Shown one piece after another: positions 1 to 35,000 of a stretch of 64,000 nucleotides of DNA. The translations under genes were made by a program, and so were the position numbers. Positions within the stretch are counted from its first letter, which is position 1. Every line of letters starts with the position of its first letter. This DNA is from Ridgeia piscesae (Eukaryota; Annelida; Polychaeta; Sabellida; Siboglinidae). The notes under the pieces are model-generated. The model did not search any database, had not been told where the DNA came from, and worked only from the letters and a program-made list of their open reading frames with translations. The DNA is taken from contig JAODUO010001590.1 of NCBI GenBank assembly GCA_025642075.2, forward strand, positions 1 to 64,000, read 5' to 3'.

Positions 1-1654
1 TTGGGCCTTTTGAAGGGTGCTGGATAAAAAGTGTATTTGGGTTGTAAAAAGGTTTGTTTGTTTGGTTTTTGTTGTTCAATTTTTTTTAGGGCCCCATTTC
101 CCAAAAACCCGTCCTTATGAAACAACGGTTTTAAATTATATAATGGTTTTTTGTTTAAAAAGAATACAAACATTCAAATTAAACCCCAAAATGGTACATC
201 AATTTTCATTAAGAAATTCGTGTACATGAAAAACCCCAAACTTTCGAAACAACTTTTGGGGTGAATTCAAAACTTCCCATACCCTTTACTTTAGATTGTC
301 CGTCTGTAAATTTTAACAAAAACGAGTGGGAAAGATTCTAATCCAAGGGTTGGTTTTTAAATAAAAAACTACCTGAAATTTTGAAATCTTTTTCCCCCCC
401 TTCGAGTTCTTTACAAAAAACAGAAAAGAAAAAAATCTTTAAGTTTAAGTTTTTGGAGTTTGAAATCAAAACCCCCAGGGTTTTTATTCCGAAAGCTTGT
501 TTTTCAAAAGTACACCCATTTCTTAATGTAATTTTGATGTAAACATTAGTTTTTTAAAAAAAAATTTTATGGTTGTTTTTAAAAACCCCCCAAAAAAATT
601 ATTTTTAACTAAACACGTTGTTTCATAAGACTGGTTGGATAGCCCCCCTAAAAATTAAATAAAAAAAAACCCCCAAAAACCCCAAAACAAACAAACCCCC
701 AAAACCCCCAAAACCCAAAAACACAAAACCCACCCAACCCCCCAACAAAAAAATCCCCAAAAAACCCCCCCAAAAAAAAAACCCCAAACCAAAAACCCCC
801 CCCATCCAACCCCCCCCTTTCCCCCCCCCCCTCTCCCCCGGTTTTCTTGTAAATTTGATGAAGCGCCCCTAGGCCACAAATAATATAATTTTCCCGGGGG
901 AAAAGGTACTAACTAACCCTTTTTCAATCTTTTGTACTATTATTCGCATACTCGTAGGAATGGGGTGAACAGTTTCCAGAGAAACCCCACTTGAATTGTA
1001 ACCGGAAGTAAAAGGAAAAGGGAAAACCAGGAGTTGAAAAGGGGAAACCACGAAGAAGACCCCCACGGAAATAGAAAAAAGATACCAAAAAAACCACACA
1101 CAGTGGTAAAAAGGCCCGGGGAGGAGAGAACCCACAATTTTTGGAAAAATAACGGGAGAAGACCCAAAAAGATGGATTGGGAAAAGGTCCGAGAGGGCCC
1201 CCAGTTTTTTGAAGGGAACAGAGAACGCGAGAGGAGGCAACGGAGATAAACGAAATACACGGAACCCAGAATGGTAGGAGAATTCCGAGGAAAGCCAAGG
1301 AAATAACGACCCCCGGAGAGAACCAACAAGGTGAGAGAAATGCCGGAGAAACCCACTTTGGGGAGGCGGTTTTAAGAGGAGAGGCCCAGGGTAGACAAGT
1401 TTACGAGGGAACCAACAGAGTTTTTATGAGGACAGATATAAAAGGAAGGCACCGAGTGGATAAACAGGTTCAAGGGACCACAGAATAATAACCGAAAATG
1501 ACGAAGAAAACCAAAACCAGTTGATTAAACAATTACACGGAAAACAAAACGTGAAAAAAACAGGAATAAAAAGAGGAAAACAACGATGTGAGAACAGAAA
1601 AAAAGAAGAAAAAAGGAAAATAGAAGGAGAATGACAGGAAAGCACACGGGGGGT
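1..1654. other. Low-quality, low-complexity sequence
   Basis: This stretch is dominated by runs of A, C and T, for example around 655-840, where CCCC and AAAA alternate. From about 1,000 to 1,650 it looks like a corrupted version of the minisatellite found intact at 2,450-4,850: scattered GAGAAGACC, CACACAC and GATGGAT fragments with many indels. No exon or gene can be supported. I read it as unpolished long-read consensus rather than biology. Confidence 0.6.
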
Positions 1655-1702
1655 CCATCTGAAGATGCTGAAGGCCCTGGATGGGAAGTCTGTTGTAAGT
1701 TC
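1655..1702 (+). pseudogene. Partial duplicate of an LRRC9-like exon in the left palindrome arm
   Basis: This segment encodes the tail of the exon at 5,900-6,022 (residues [13 protein letters not shown]) followed by the same GTAAGT donor, but on the plus strand. It starts abruptly at the boundary with the noisy sequence, so the 5' two-thirds of the exon is absent. It is a copy created by the palindrome and not an independent gene. Confidence 0.75.
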
Positions 1703-2449
1703 TATTTGCTTCCACAAGTTGATGTCTCGTAAAGCTGTGGTTGGTTTGCTATGTACACGTCAATGTTGACAATTAATGTAAATGATGCACTGTCACCATT
1801 TTCAGGGTTTAATCTTGTTTAATCGTTATGTATTCTTTTTATAACACAAAAAGCTCAGTTATATAACTTAAACAGCACGTTGTTAATCTGATAAGGAGCT
1901 GATAGTTTAGGATGAAGGTGAGTGTTTCTTTCCTAGAACAATTTTAAATTGAACTATGTGTGATTTCAAAATTTACTTGTTCAATGGACAAGTACAAATT
2001 CTTGCTTATTTCTAACGCCGAATATACACATTTTATGCCAGTCTACCCATGTCACCCTAAGTCAGATGAGCTCACATGTAGTTTATTGTGTCTATGGGTT
2101 ATTCGAGAAACCCCTCGAGTTGACCTAGTTAGGTCACTGCGCATGCCCAATGCCAGTCTCTCAAGGACGCTGGTTGCATGGCAGTTTCATTTTCAGGTAA
2201 ATATTCTATTCTGTCCATGTGTTTTTGCATTCGAAGCAGGCAGCTTAGCCCTAACAGTACTCATATATTATATGTACAGTTTATAGCAGTAAAACTAATA
2301 TACTAATCTATATTACATACTCCTTATCCTTGTCATACTTAAACTTATTCTGATCATTATTAGAAAAATTGATAATGATTAGAATGAGTAAAGACAAGCA
2401 GAAGTGAAGAAGGCAACAGTTGATATGTATTATATATATTAGAAGTACA

Positions 2450-5165
2450 ACAGAGAGAGAAGACCACACACGAGATGGATGAGAACAGAGATACAACAGA
2501 GAGAGAAGACCACACACGAGATGGATGAGAACAGAGATACAACAGAGAGAGAAGACCACACACGAGATGGATGAGAACAGAGAACAACAGAGAGAGAAGA
2601 CCACACACGAGATGGATGAGAACAGAGATCAACAAAAGAGAGAAGACACACACGAGATGGATGAGACAGAGAAACAACAGAGAGAGAAGACCCCACACGA
2701 GATGGATGAGAACAGAGAACAAAGAGAGAGAAGACCACACACGAGATGGATGAGAACAGAAATACAACAAAAGAGAGAAGACCCCACACGAGATGGATGA
2801 GAAAAGAGATACAAAAGAGAGAGAAGACCACACACGAGATGGATGAGAACAGAGAACAACAAAAGAGAGAAGACACACACAATGGATGAGACAGAAAACA
2901 ACAGAGAGAGAAGACCACACAGAGATGGATGAGAACAGAGATACAAAAGAGAGAGAAGACCACACACGAGATGGATGAGAAAAGAATACACAGAGAGAGA
3001 AGACCACACACGAGATGGATGAGAACAGAGAAACAAAAGAGAGAGAAGACCACACACAAAATGGATGAGAACAGAAAACAAAGAGAGAGAAGACCACACA
3101 CGGATGGATGAGAACAGAATACGACAGAGAGGGGAAAAAAAAAAGAGAAGAACCCCAAAAAAAAACACAAGATGGATGAGAACAGAGATACCACAGAGAG
3201 AGAGAGAAGACCACACACGAGATGGATGAGAACAGAAATACAACAGAGAGAGAAGACCACACACAAGATGGATGAGAACAGAGATACGACAGAGAGAGAG
3301 AGAGAGAAGACCACACACGGGATGGATGAGAACAGAGATACGACAGAGAGAGAGAGAAGACCACACACGAGATGATGAGAACAGAATACAACAAAAGAGA
3401 AGACCACACACGAGATGGATGAGAACAGAGAAACAAAGAGGGAGAAGACCACACACAATGGATGAGAACAGAAACAACAGAGAGAGAAGACCACACACGA
3501 GATGGATGAGAACAGAAAACAACAGAGAGAGAAGACCACACACGAGATGGATGAGAACAGAGATACGACAGAGAGAGAAGACCACACACGAGATGGATGA
3601 GAACAGAGATACAAAGAGAGAGAGAAGACCACACACGAGATGGATGAGAACAGAGAAACAACAGAGAGAGAAGACCACACACAAAATGGATGAGAACAGA
3701 AAACAACAGAGAGAGAAGACCACACACGAGATGGATGAGAACAGAGATACAAAGAGAGAGAAGACCACACACAAGATGGATGAGAACAGAGATACCACAG
3801 AGAGAGAGAGAAGACCACACACGAGATGGATGAGAACAGAAATACAACAGAGAGAGAAGACCACACACGAGATGGATGAGAACAGAGATACGACAGAGAG
3901 AGAAGACCACACACAAGATGGATGAGAACAGAGATACCACAGAGAGAGAGAGAAGACCACACACGAGATGGATGAGAACAGAAATACAACAGAGAGAGAA
4001 GACCACACACGAGATGGATGAGAACAGAGATACACAGAGAGAGAAGACCACACACAAAATGGATGAGAACAGAAAACAAAAAGAGAGAAAACCACACACG
4101 GGATGGATGAGAACAGAGATAGACAAAAGAGGGGGAAGACCACACACGAGATGGATGAGAACAGAAACAACAGAGAGAGAAGACCACACACGAGATGGAT
4201 GAGAACAGAGATACAAAGAGAGGGGGAAGACCACACAGGGGATGGATGAGAACAGAGGTAAACAGAGAGAGAAGACCACACACGAGATGGATGAGAACAG
4301 AGATAAACAGAGAGAGAAGACCACACACGAGATGGATGAGAACAGAGATAGACAGAGAGAGAAGACCACACCGAGATGGATGAGAACAGATAAACAACAA
4401 AAAGAAACCACACACGAGAGGATGAGAACAGAGATAAACAGAGAGAGAAGACCACACACGAGATGGATGAGAACAGAAAACAGAGAGAGAAGACCACACA
4501 CGAGATGGATGAGAACAAAATATGACAGAGAGAGAAGACCACACCGAGATGGATGAGAACAGAAAACAACAGAGAGAGAAGACCACACCGAGATGGATGA
4601 GAACAGAAAACAACAGAGAGAGAAGACCACACACGAGATGGATGAGAACAGAAAACAACAGAGAGAGAAGACCACAACGAGATGGATGAGAAAGAGATAA
4701 ACGAAGGAAACCACCACGGATATAAACAAAAAAAACAGGAAAAAAAAGACCCAACGGAGGAGAGAAAAGAGAACACAGAGAGAGAAGACCACAACGAATG
4801 GATAAACAGAAAACAACAGAGAAGAAGACCACCCGGGGGAAAACTTCCCCTTCTATACCTGGGGTCTTTTCTCTGTGTATCTCTGTTTACCCATTGTGTT
4901 GGTCTTCTCTCTCTGTTGTTTCTCTGTTCTCATATTCTGTTGTTTTCCCTCTCTCTGTTTTGTTTCTCTGTTCTCATCCATCTCGTTTTTGGGTCTTTTT
5001 TTTTTCTCTGTTCTCACCCCCGTGGGGGGTCTTCTCTTTTGTTGTTTTCTGTTCTCATCCATCTCGTGTGGGGTCTTTTCTCTTTTTCCGTTTTTTCCCT
5101 CTCTTTTCTTTCTTCTGTTTATCTCTGTTCTCATCCTCCGTGTGGGGTCTTTCTCTCTTTTTTTT
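2450..5165. repeat. Minisatellite, unit about 47 bp, reversing orientation near 4,850
   Basis: The unit contains GAGATGGATGAGAACAGAG followed by a variable ATACAACAGAGAGAG block and AAGACCACACACGA. There are about 50 copies in plus sense to about 4,850, then a short damaged run in the opposite sense (TTCTCATCCATCTCGTG) to 5,165. Long open frames cross it on both strands because the unit lacks stops in several frames, but they are purely repetitive and are not counted as genes. Confidence 0.9.
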
Positions 5166-5827
5166 ACTTCTAATATATATAATACATATCAACTGTTGCC
5201 TTCTTCACTTCTGCTTGTCTTTACTCATTCTAATCATTATCAATTTTTCTAATAATGATCAGAATAAGTTTAAGTATGACAAGGATAAGGAGTATGTAAT
5301 ATAGATTAGTATATTAGTTTTACTGCTATAAACTGTACATATAATATATGAGTACTGTTAGGGCTAAGCTGCCTGCTTCGAATGCAAAAACACATGGACA
5401 GAATAGAATATTTACCTGAAAATGAAACTGCCATGCAACCAGCGTCCTTGAGAGACTGGCATTGGGCATGCGCAGTGACCTAACTAGGGAATGGGGGGGT
5501 TTTCCGAAAAACCCATGCACAATAAACTACATGTGAGTCACTGCTTTCATGGGAGGGATAAAATGTGTATATTCGGCGTTAGAAATAAGCAAGAATTTGT
5601 ACTTGTCCATTGAACAAGTAAATTTTGAAATCACACATAGTTCAATTTAAAATTGTTCTAGGAAAGAAACACTCACCTTCATCCTAAACTATCAGCTCCT
5701 TATCAGATTAACAACGTGCTGTTTAAGTTATATAACTGAGCTTTTTGTGTTATAAAAAGAATACATAACGATTAAACAAGATTAAACCCTGAAAATGGTG
5801 ACAGTGCATCATTTACATTAATTGTCA

Positions 5828-9009
<3,182 letters not shown>

Positions 9010-9025
<16 letters not shown>

Positions 9026-9187
9026 CTGCAGACACACACACAACACATCAGACATAGATACAGCAGGGAGTTCATTGACTGCAGACACACACACACAACA
9101 CATCAGACATAGATACAGCAGGGAGTTCATTGACTGTAGACACACACACAACACATCAGGCATAGATACAGCAGAGTTCACTGACTG

Positions 9188-9190
<3 letters not shown>
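9010..9190 (-). repeat. Tandem repeat containing splice acceptor and exon start
   Basis: About four copies of a roughly 52-bp unit contain CAGGGAGTTCATTGACTGCAG followed by a CACACAACACATCAGACATA block. On the gene strand each copy is a polypyrimidine or GT tract, CTGCAG, and the first eight codons of the LRRC9-like exon (SMNSLLYL). The copy joined to the full exon ends at 9,025; the others are decoys. Confidence 0.85.
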
Positions 9191-9280
<90 letters not shown>

Positions 9281-9377
9281 ACACACCCACACACCACACA
9301 CACCACACACACCACACACCCAAACACCCACACACCACACACACGCACAAACGCACACACGCCCACACGCCCACACG

Positions 9378-9447
<70 letters not shown>

Positions 9448-9520
9448 ACACACACCATGTAGACACATACAAATCTCATAAATACACACACATCTTACAA
9501 AAACGCACACGCACACACAC
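9190..9520. repeat. (CA)n microsatellite with CACACC and CACACGC variants
   Basis: Two long CA tracts (about 9,190-9,280 and 9,380-9,446) flank a region of CACACC and CCCACACG variants. Open frames coding for poly-CV or poly-TH are artefacts of the dinucleotide. Confidence 0.95.
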
Positions 9521-9596
9521 ACAGATCATTCTATAGACAAAACAGCAACGGCATGTTTTCGATATTCTTGTATGTTGTTTGAAATTGAAGTTTTCA

Positions 9597-9986
9597 TCAA
9601 ACGTTACTCAGAGATTTGAAACTGAGGCGGCTGGTGTGATACTCTGACTCAGGATATGTGTCGGAGAAAAAGCCATTGAGTTTTGCCCGCTGCGTTGAGG
9701 TACCAATGATGAGAAATTCAGTCTTATCTGCATTTAACTTTAATTTACTGTTTTTCATCCAAAGGGAGACATCTTGGAGACAACCCCTGAGCTGGTTTAG
9801 GGAGCGACAAGTATCTGGCGTGGTAAAAAAACATAGATTTGTGTCATCTGCATAAAGGTGATGATCCAGGTTGTGACTCTGGATAAGAGCGCTTAGTGGT
9901 GTTGTATACAATGTGAAAAGCAAGGGCCCCAAAACAGAACCCTGGGGGACACCACAAGAGGTGGGCATCATGTCTGAGGTCTCCAT
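9597..9986 (-). mobile_element. CR1-like non-LTR retrotransposon fragment (reverse transcriptase core)
   Basis: The minus strand encodes an open 129-residue piece of reverse transcriptase with GVPQGSVLGPLLF, then HHLYADDTNL carrying the catalytic YADD, then LQDVSLWMKNSKLKLNADKTEFLIIG. These are motifs 4 to 7 of non-LTR polymerases and resemble the CR1 clade. The amino-terminal fingers, the endonuclease and the thumb are missing. It sits between the LRRC9-like and GDPD5-like genes, with a (GTGC)n tract at 10,017-10,047 at its 5' side. It is a dead, truncated copy. Confidence 0.88.
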
Positions 9987-10434
9987 TGAGGCTAAAGAAT
10001 GTACGGCGCTGGTGTTCGTGCGTGCGTGCGTGCGTGCGTGCGTGTGTGCTTAATAACTAGATATGCCAAATATTAGTAGTAATGAGATGACGTATAATTA
10101 TACAATTGTGCCTTCTATTGCATTCTATTAAAAATAATTGTAAACCACATAACAATTTGTGTCGTTTTATTTACACATTTAATAGTGCAGACAACACAAC
10201 GCAGAGATCGTTGGTCGGCGCGTTATAATAAGTAGTCGACTATTATCAGAGATCAACTGATACTATCGATGTTGTCAATGAAACTACAATAACGATTATA
10301 CTTGCATGTTCACTGTTTACTCTGCAGGGTCTAGTGTAGACATACTAAAGCAAGCATGAATTATAAATGGATTATATATTATGTCAAACAGTACTGAGAT
10401 CCTACCAGTTGTGTGTTTATATACATATATATTT

Positions 10435-10715
10435 CAAATAATATATAAATATATATATATATATATATGTATACATGTATATATATATATATAATATATA
10501 TAGTACATATAATATTATATGTACATACACTGTATGTATATATATATAAATATAATATATATATATATATATATATAAATTATATTATATATATATATAT
10601 ATATGTATATATTTACATATATACCATATTATATATATATATATATATTATAATATATATATCATAGTATATATATATATATATATTCATACAACTATAT
10701 TATATATATATATAT

Positions 10716-10753
<38 letters not shown>

Positions 10754-10760
10754 CATATAA
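10435..10760. repeat. AT-rich microsatellite cluster
   Basis: Long (TA)n tracts are broken by short GTATACATG, CATATAC and TTATAATA spacers. No coding or mobile-element signal is present. Confidence 0.9.
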
Positions 10761-10769
10761 TCTGAATTT

Positions 10770-11500
10770 AATGCACATGCAAAACGAACATTAAAAACAT
10801 GCTATCAAGACAATACACCTTGTATAATGTATACATATATCACACAGTTATGTTGAATAGATCAGTGCTACTACAGAGTAAGCAGCTGTAACAATGATAG
10901 ACCTCTGGTGCGTCAGATAACAGTATAACAGGTGCATGAACCATAACATGGAGTGAGCAGTAACTTGCATATGTCCAACACAAGGCTCCGTGATACAAGT
11001 ACCCGGTGAAACGACCTGTCCCGAGAGCCACTTCACTCTGACATGAATATAACATCGGGCCAGACAATATAAATAGCACCAGTATCACGTGACTAAGCTA
11101 AACTGTGTATGGCAGCTGGCAGTATATGCACACTACAACACTGAATACTTGGACCAACAACAGTCGTAAGGCTACAGCCGCATGTGCACAGATGTGATAC
11201 GTCACCAATAATGTACATAGGGTTCAGTGGGAATTACGGTAATAGGAATGACTACACAGTGTATACCATCAGATGTATACCTATAACTTTACATACAAAT
11301 GTTACAGATGTATAAAATCGAATCGCTCAATGCACCGATTAAAATCGTATTCGCACAGGAATTATAGGAAATTCCCAGGAGTGGCGTTAGTACAAAGCTG
11401 TTTCAGTACGTGTGGAATCAGCTTTACATGTTCAGTGACCTTTGCTGGCTGCAGGAGGACATTTAATGGCTACTGTTCACATATTTAGAGGCAGCTTTAG
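10770..11500. other. Intergenic stretch, no supported gene
   Basis: An 82-residue minus-strand open frame (10,840-11,088) begins hydrophobic but has no recognisable domain, no splice partner and no neighbour context. I see nothing else here. Confidence 0.5.
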
Positions 11501-11860
11501 TAACTATTGGTTACATATAATTAGTAGCTACTGTTTGCATATTTAGTAGCTACTGTCTACACATTTACTGGCTGCATTTTACACATTTAGTAGCTGCTGT
11601 TTGCATATTTAGTAGCTACTGTCTGCACATTAAGTGGCTGCATTTTACACATTTAGTAGCTGCTGTTTATACATTTAGTAACTGCTGTATACACATTTAG
11701 TCCTGCTGCTTACACAATTTGTGGTTGCATGTTTACACATTTATGGCTGCATGTTTACACATTTGTGGCTGCTGTTTAGACATTTAGTAGCTGCTGTTTA
11801 CACGTTTTGCTGCAGCTGGTTACACATTTACTAGCAACTCTTTACACACTCGATGATTGC
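11500..11860. repeat. Degenerate minisatellite, unit about 22 bp
   Basis: A TTTAGTAGCTGCTGTTTACACA-type unit is repeated about fourteen times with variation (TAGCTACTGTCTGCACAT, GTGGCTGCATGTTTACAC). Confidence 0.8.
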
Positions 11861-12540
11861 TGTTTGCAAAGTGTGATACCTGAAGCGAGTCCATTGCTGG
11901 GGTTAATCGTCCACAACTGGAGAAGCACCGTCGACATGAAACTATCACACAATGACAGTGTCACCAGCCAACCAACTAATCAATTCACCCACCAACCACT
12001 AAACGAGCTAGCCACCCAACCAACCAAATCCATACACACCCTCCAGCTAATCTCGTGACCAACCAACCTCATAGTGAGTTTGACCACCCAGCTGAACTAT
12101 ATGGCATGGACTTGCAGATACATCTTAATAAGTGTTCTTTCTGCGACACAATGAGAACTGACTGGAGTGAATGACCTACACATGGTGTGTGGTGTTACTG
12201 CCAGTAGTGGGAAAGCGTCTTAGACTGAAAGATATCTGACACGAATGGTTGAAACAGATGACTCTTGATACATGATTCATGTTTTGTCCACCTGTCATCT
12301 GCAGATGATGTCAACGGATGCTGATCTTGGTATGTACACGCATGCATGCACCCCCCCCCCACACACACACAGACTGCAGCACCAGGCCAGCTGGCCACAA
12401 ACTACTCAGACTACCAAACACAGCTGTGTGTTCTCACTTTATGTTCACGTCTCACAAAACCACCTCCTATGTCCTTCAACTTGCAACATTATGGCACTTA
12501 TCACTGGTTCCTTGGATGACCTCATGACCATAACACAATT
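11861..12540. other. Intergenic stretch, no supported gene
   Basis: It contains a CCAACCAACT-rich patch at about 11,960-12,070 and a short CACACA run at 12,351-12,372. Neither splice-bounded coding sequence nor a mobile element is evident. Confidence 0.5.
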
Positions 12541-12544
12541 TGAA

Positions 12545-13050
12545 CTGTGTACACATGGTCCAGTATACACACGGCTTAGTGTACACATGATCTAGTGAAC
12601 CCATGATCCAGTGTACAATTGGTTCAGTGTACGCATGGTCTAATGTATACAAATTTCAGCATACACATAGTTCAGTGTACACAAGGTCCAGTGTACACAT
12701 GATCCAGTGAACACACGGTCCAGTGTACACATGGCCCTGTGTACACATGGTCCTGTGTATACACGAACCAGTGTACATATTGTCCAGAGTACATGATCCA
12801 ATGTACATACAGTCCAGTGTATAGAGCATAGTGTACACATGGTCCAGTGTACACATGATCCAGTGAACACATGGTCCAGTGTACACACAATCCAATGTAC
12901 ATGCAGTCCAGTGTATGCACAGTCCAGTGTACACATGGTCCAGTGTACACAAGGTCCAGTGTGCACAAGGTCCAGTGTATGCATAGTCCAGCAGTGTCTA
13001 CATGGTCTAGTGTACATGGTCCAATGTACACATAATCCACTGACACAAAC
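12545..13050. repeat. Minisatellite, unit 16-18 bp
   Basis: GGTCCAGTGTACACAT and variants are repeated about 28 times. Both strands are open over more than 100 codons only because the unit lacks stops (for example GPCVHWTMCTLD in minus), so those frames are rejected as genes. It lies just beyond the stop of the GDPD5-like gene. Confidence 0.9.
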
Positions 13051-13255
13051 AAAACGTGTCACTATTTCTGATGACATGTGCAGTGCAAAGTCTGAATACG
13101 TATCACCGAGATGTCCTATAATAATTTACTAATGATATATATATATATATATACGGCAACGTGAATGATCGCAGTAGACGATGTGACCTGTGGTGGGCTG
13201 GTAGCCCATGATGGCCCGGGATGGCCCATGGTGGCCCGGGATGGCCATGCATATA

Positions 13256-31492
<18,237 letters not shown>

Positions 31493-31924
31493 CACGACGG
31501 GCTGCAGCTTACCCTACGATGGATTGGTGGCTTCTGCAGGTTAGCTTTGGGTGGCCACTCTAGCGGCTTTCATGTCCAGTGCATCTGTCTGAACCCTAGG
31601 TAGACTTTGTGTGGCCCAGACACATCGCCCTGGCTCTTGGGGTGGTAGATGATGGCTGCAAACACATGGAACTACGGTAATACAGTCACCTCACAGTTAA
31701 GGTCACCCTTCAATGGTGACAAAATACTTTGGTGTCACATTGAAGTATAGGTCTGCTATATGATTACCTCACCATTCCGGTAAGTTTGAAACAGGGTGAC
31801 CAGAATAGTAAAGGTGACCGTAATAGTGAGGATGACCTTAAAGCAATGGTTGTTCAAGCATTTTAGCCCCCCTTGAAGGGAGGGTGCCAGCTCCTCTGCC
31901 CTGAATTGGCACAGCAGTAATTTG

Positions 31925-32012
31925 TAACAGGAACTCTGCCATCTAGAACTGTGCCATCTAGAACTGTGCCATCTAGAACTGTGCCATCTAGAACTGTGCC
32001 ATCTAGAACATG
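31925..32012. repeat. 15-bp tandem repeat, about six copies
   Basis: CTGTGCCATCTAGAA repeats, upstream of the first GDPD5-like coding exon. Confidence 0.9.
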
Positions 32013-35000
32013 GCAAAGTTAAACATCGAAGGGTGTTGTGGTTAACTCTGCATTACTGCCAATACATTTTTTTTTTGAAACTGGATGTTTTGTTTACTAT
32101 TTGAAGATGTTGTTGATGGAATCTTTCAAATTGTGAATACTGTTCCGTGCTTAATATTTAGTTACTAAACACAGTTTGGCAGGCAGAAGACCTTCAACAT
32201 ATAATTTATGTTGTAGTCATAGAAATGTAATATTAAATAACAAATAAAAGGTATGAGCAGACACCGTCTTCTTAATAGTAAGACTCCAAGTGATAAACAC
32301 ATTGTACAACATCACAGTTGAGAGTTCATCCTCAAGGAGAATAGTAACTGTCTGTACTGTCAGACTCAGTCAGAGCTGCATCACTTCAATTAAGTTGCCG
32401 GTACAAACTGACTATGTAATGACACTTTAACAGCAAATGTAATTAACTTAGCAGAACATCTATACTGACAAGTTAATTAAACTGGCATCCTCCCAAAGTC
32501 ACAACTATTACAGCATCCAAACAAACCTGTATTGATGACTGATAACAGAGGATGACAGCAGACACTTGAACACTAACTTAGTGCAGCAACAGCCTTGTTT
32601 ATTCAGAGGTGAAGTCAGTAAACACACCACGCCTACACCCACACGGTGACAACAAGACAGTGACACAGTCTGAGGCCATCACGTTTTGTCTAAGTATTTA
32701 GCAACTTGTCTAATGTGCTCTCATTACAAGGACAAAGTTCGCAGTAGGATGAGCATGTCCTCATACAACCTGACCATTGAAGCGTGAAATGCACACAGAA
32801 TGAGAGAAAAAAGGTCGAATGAGGCACATTTGCTTATTGCATAACCACTCTAAGCAAGTTGCAATGTCATTATTGCTGCAAGGTTCGCAACTGATCAATA
32901 ATCAATCATTTCTCAGCAATTTAATGGATTATTGCCTGCGTCAAGCAACAACAGATCAAAGTGAAACATTGATTAATTTAATCTGATCCAATAGTGTTGT
33001 TAAGCCAGTGTTATTAAACACCTCAATGGTTCCGTGTGATTTACTGTCTCTGTCAAGTAAATGTTATTCTTCTCTCCAAAATGCTACATTCTTTCAACTG
33101 TCAATTTTGTGTTTATCCATATCAAAATTAAATATAGAATTAGATTGGTTAGAAAGGTAGGAATCAAGTATTCTCGAAACACCAAGTAATTATACATTTA
33201 ATGTACCCGCCTTAACTAGTTTAAGTTCATGCAGTTAACTATTAAATTAATGTACCATCAACTGCATAACTACTCAATGAAAAATGCATGTATATACCAA
33301 TTAATGAGGAATCATGAATGTTTAATAACTGAAACATTAAAAGAATCTCTAATTAACAGATTGATTAAAATAATTATTTAATGATGTACATGTCCAAGAA
33401 TAAGTACTACATAGTATTTGATTGTTTTGTAAGTAATTAACTTATGTTGTATGTTTCAAATAATACATTAAGTTTGATTAACTTTATAAATATTTCACAA
33501 TTAGGTGTTTCAAAGACCTGTAGTTAGTGTCTATCGTGGGCAGCGAAAACCAGTGACTGGACTTAATGTTACAAAACTATAAATTGAGCAATAAACCAGA
33601 CAAATACCTCCAAGCAATGGGACACATACTATTACTAGTACAATAAATAGGAATGGTATGTAACCATGTACATACAATAAAACAGAGTATACAAGATCAG
33701 ATGAGGTCATGCTTCCTTGTAAACATACCATCTTTGACCTCTTGCTTCAGTTATCATGTTAACATCTCCTAAGTACAGACACAAGCCACAGTGTCAAATG
33801 ACGACAGGAGACCAGTGTGTTTGTGAGTGGAAAAGGAATGAAAGAACAGCCTGAGGACATATTGCTGATTGCGGGGATAACATTCCAGAGCATAGTGGCC
33901 GCAGGTGGCCCCACCTTCTCTCCGGTGCAGTCAATTGTTAACATGAATGACTGTCGTCTCAGTCACCACGACACACCGCGACACGGCACAGTTTCTGACC
34001 CGCATCACTAACATTCCATTGTCGTGGCATTGACGCTCTAGGGCCAAGGTTTTCTAGTTGCCAATCTGAGGCCGGTGTACACATGTCAGTGTCACACAAG
34101 GAAGGAATGTCCATATTGAGCTGCTTGAATATGTGGAAAATATTTAACATCTTGTCAAGAATTTATATTTCTTATCTCAAAATAATATGTCAAGAAATGG
34201 CCTCTAGTTTTGGGAATTTATGCATGGCTTTTGAGTGTTTTCATAGTTGTTCATAGGGTTCAATTTGTCAAAACATCTGACTTGTTTTTTAAAGCAGCTA
34301 AGTATATTATCCTATATATTTAAGAATTTGATATGTGTTTAATGCTGAACAGTGAGTATTTCATGCAATGTACCTGGTGAACCTTTATTTTTGCATATAT
34401 AATATCCACATAATATTTATAATAATATATAATACGTATAATGTATTATACACATATATTTATTTGTATAATTGGGTGTTGTACATGTTTTAGATAAATA
34501 ACTGAATGATGAGCCACAAGGAGCACCCAACAGTGCTCACTGTGTAGTGCTGCACTCATAGATTCTCATTAAATTATTTATACTTTATCTTCAGGTGAAG
34601 TATCTATCCCTGTGTCTAAGTGGCCCGGCTTATTCTTCACACGCAGCCCAGAGGGCACTTGATAGTTACTACAGCCAAGTAAATACATTGTAATTACACT
34701 GATTGACTGTGACTGGGATAAAGACTTTTAAAATGTGTATTTCATTAATACATTTCATGAATATATCTTACAGCAGTCTGAAATAGTTAATGCTCCCCCT
34801 TGTTGCCCCTTCCTGAATTGTGTAATTAAATAAGTAGCTATAACAGGACTAGTTTGCCTGTCAAACTTAACGAGTAGCTGTAACGGGGGAAAACTGTAGC
34901 TATAATGGGAAGTAGCTATAATGGACCTAGTCCGACCAGAGATGTCAAACCATGCATGTATTTATTACACCATACATTGATAAGAATCATTTTAATTTTA

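Noticed and set aside
2360..4832. Minus-strand open frames of 700-800 codons
   Set aside because: They are entirely translation of the 47-bp minisatellite (repeating SHPSRVWSSLS-type residues) and occur in all three frames, so no gene is implied.
12640..13077. Minus-strand 145-codon frame
   Set aside because: Made of the 16-18 bp minisatellite GGTCCAGTGTACACAT.
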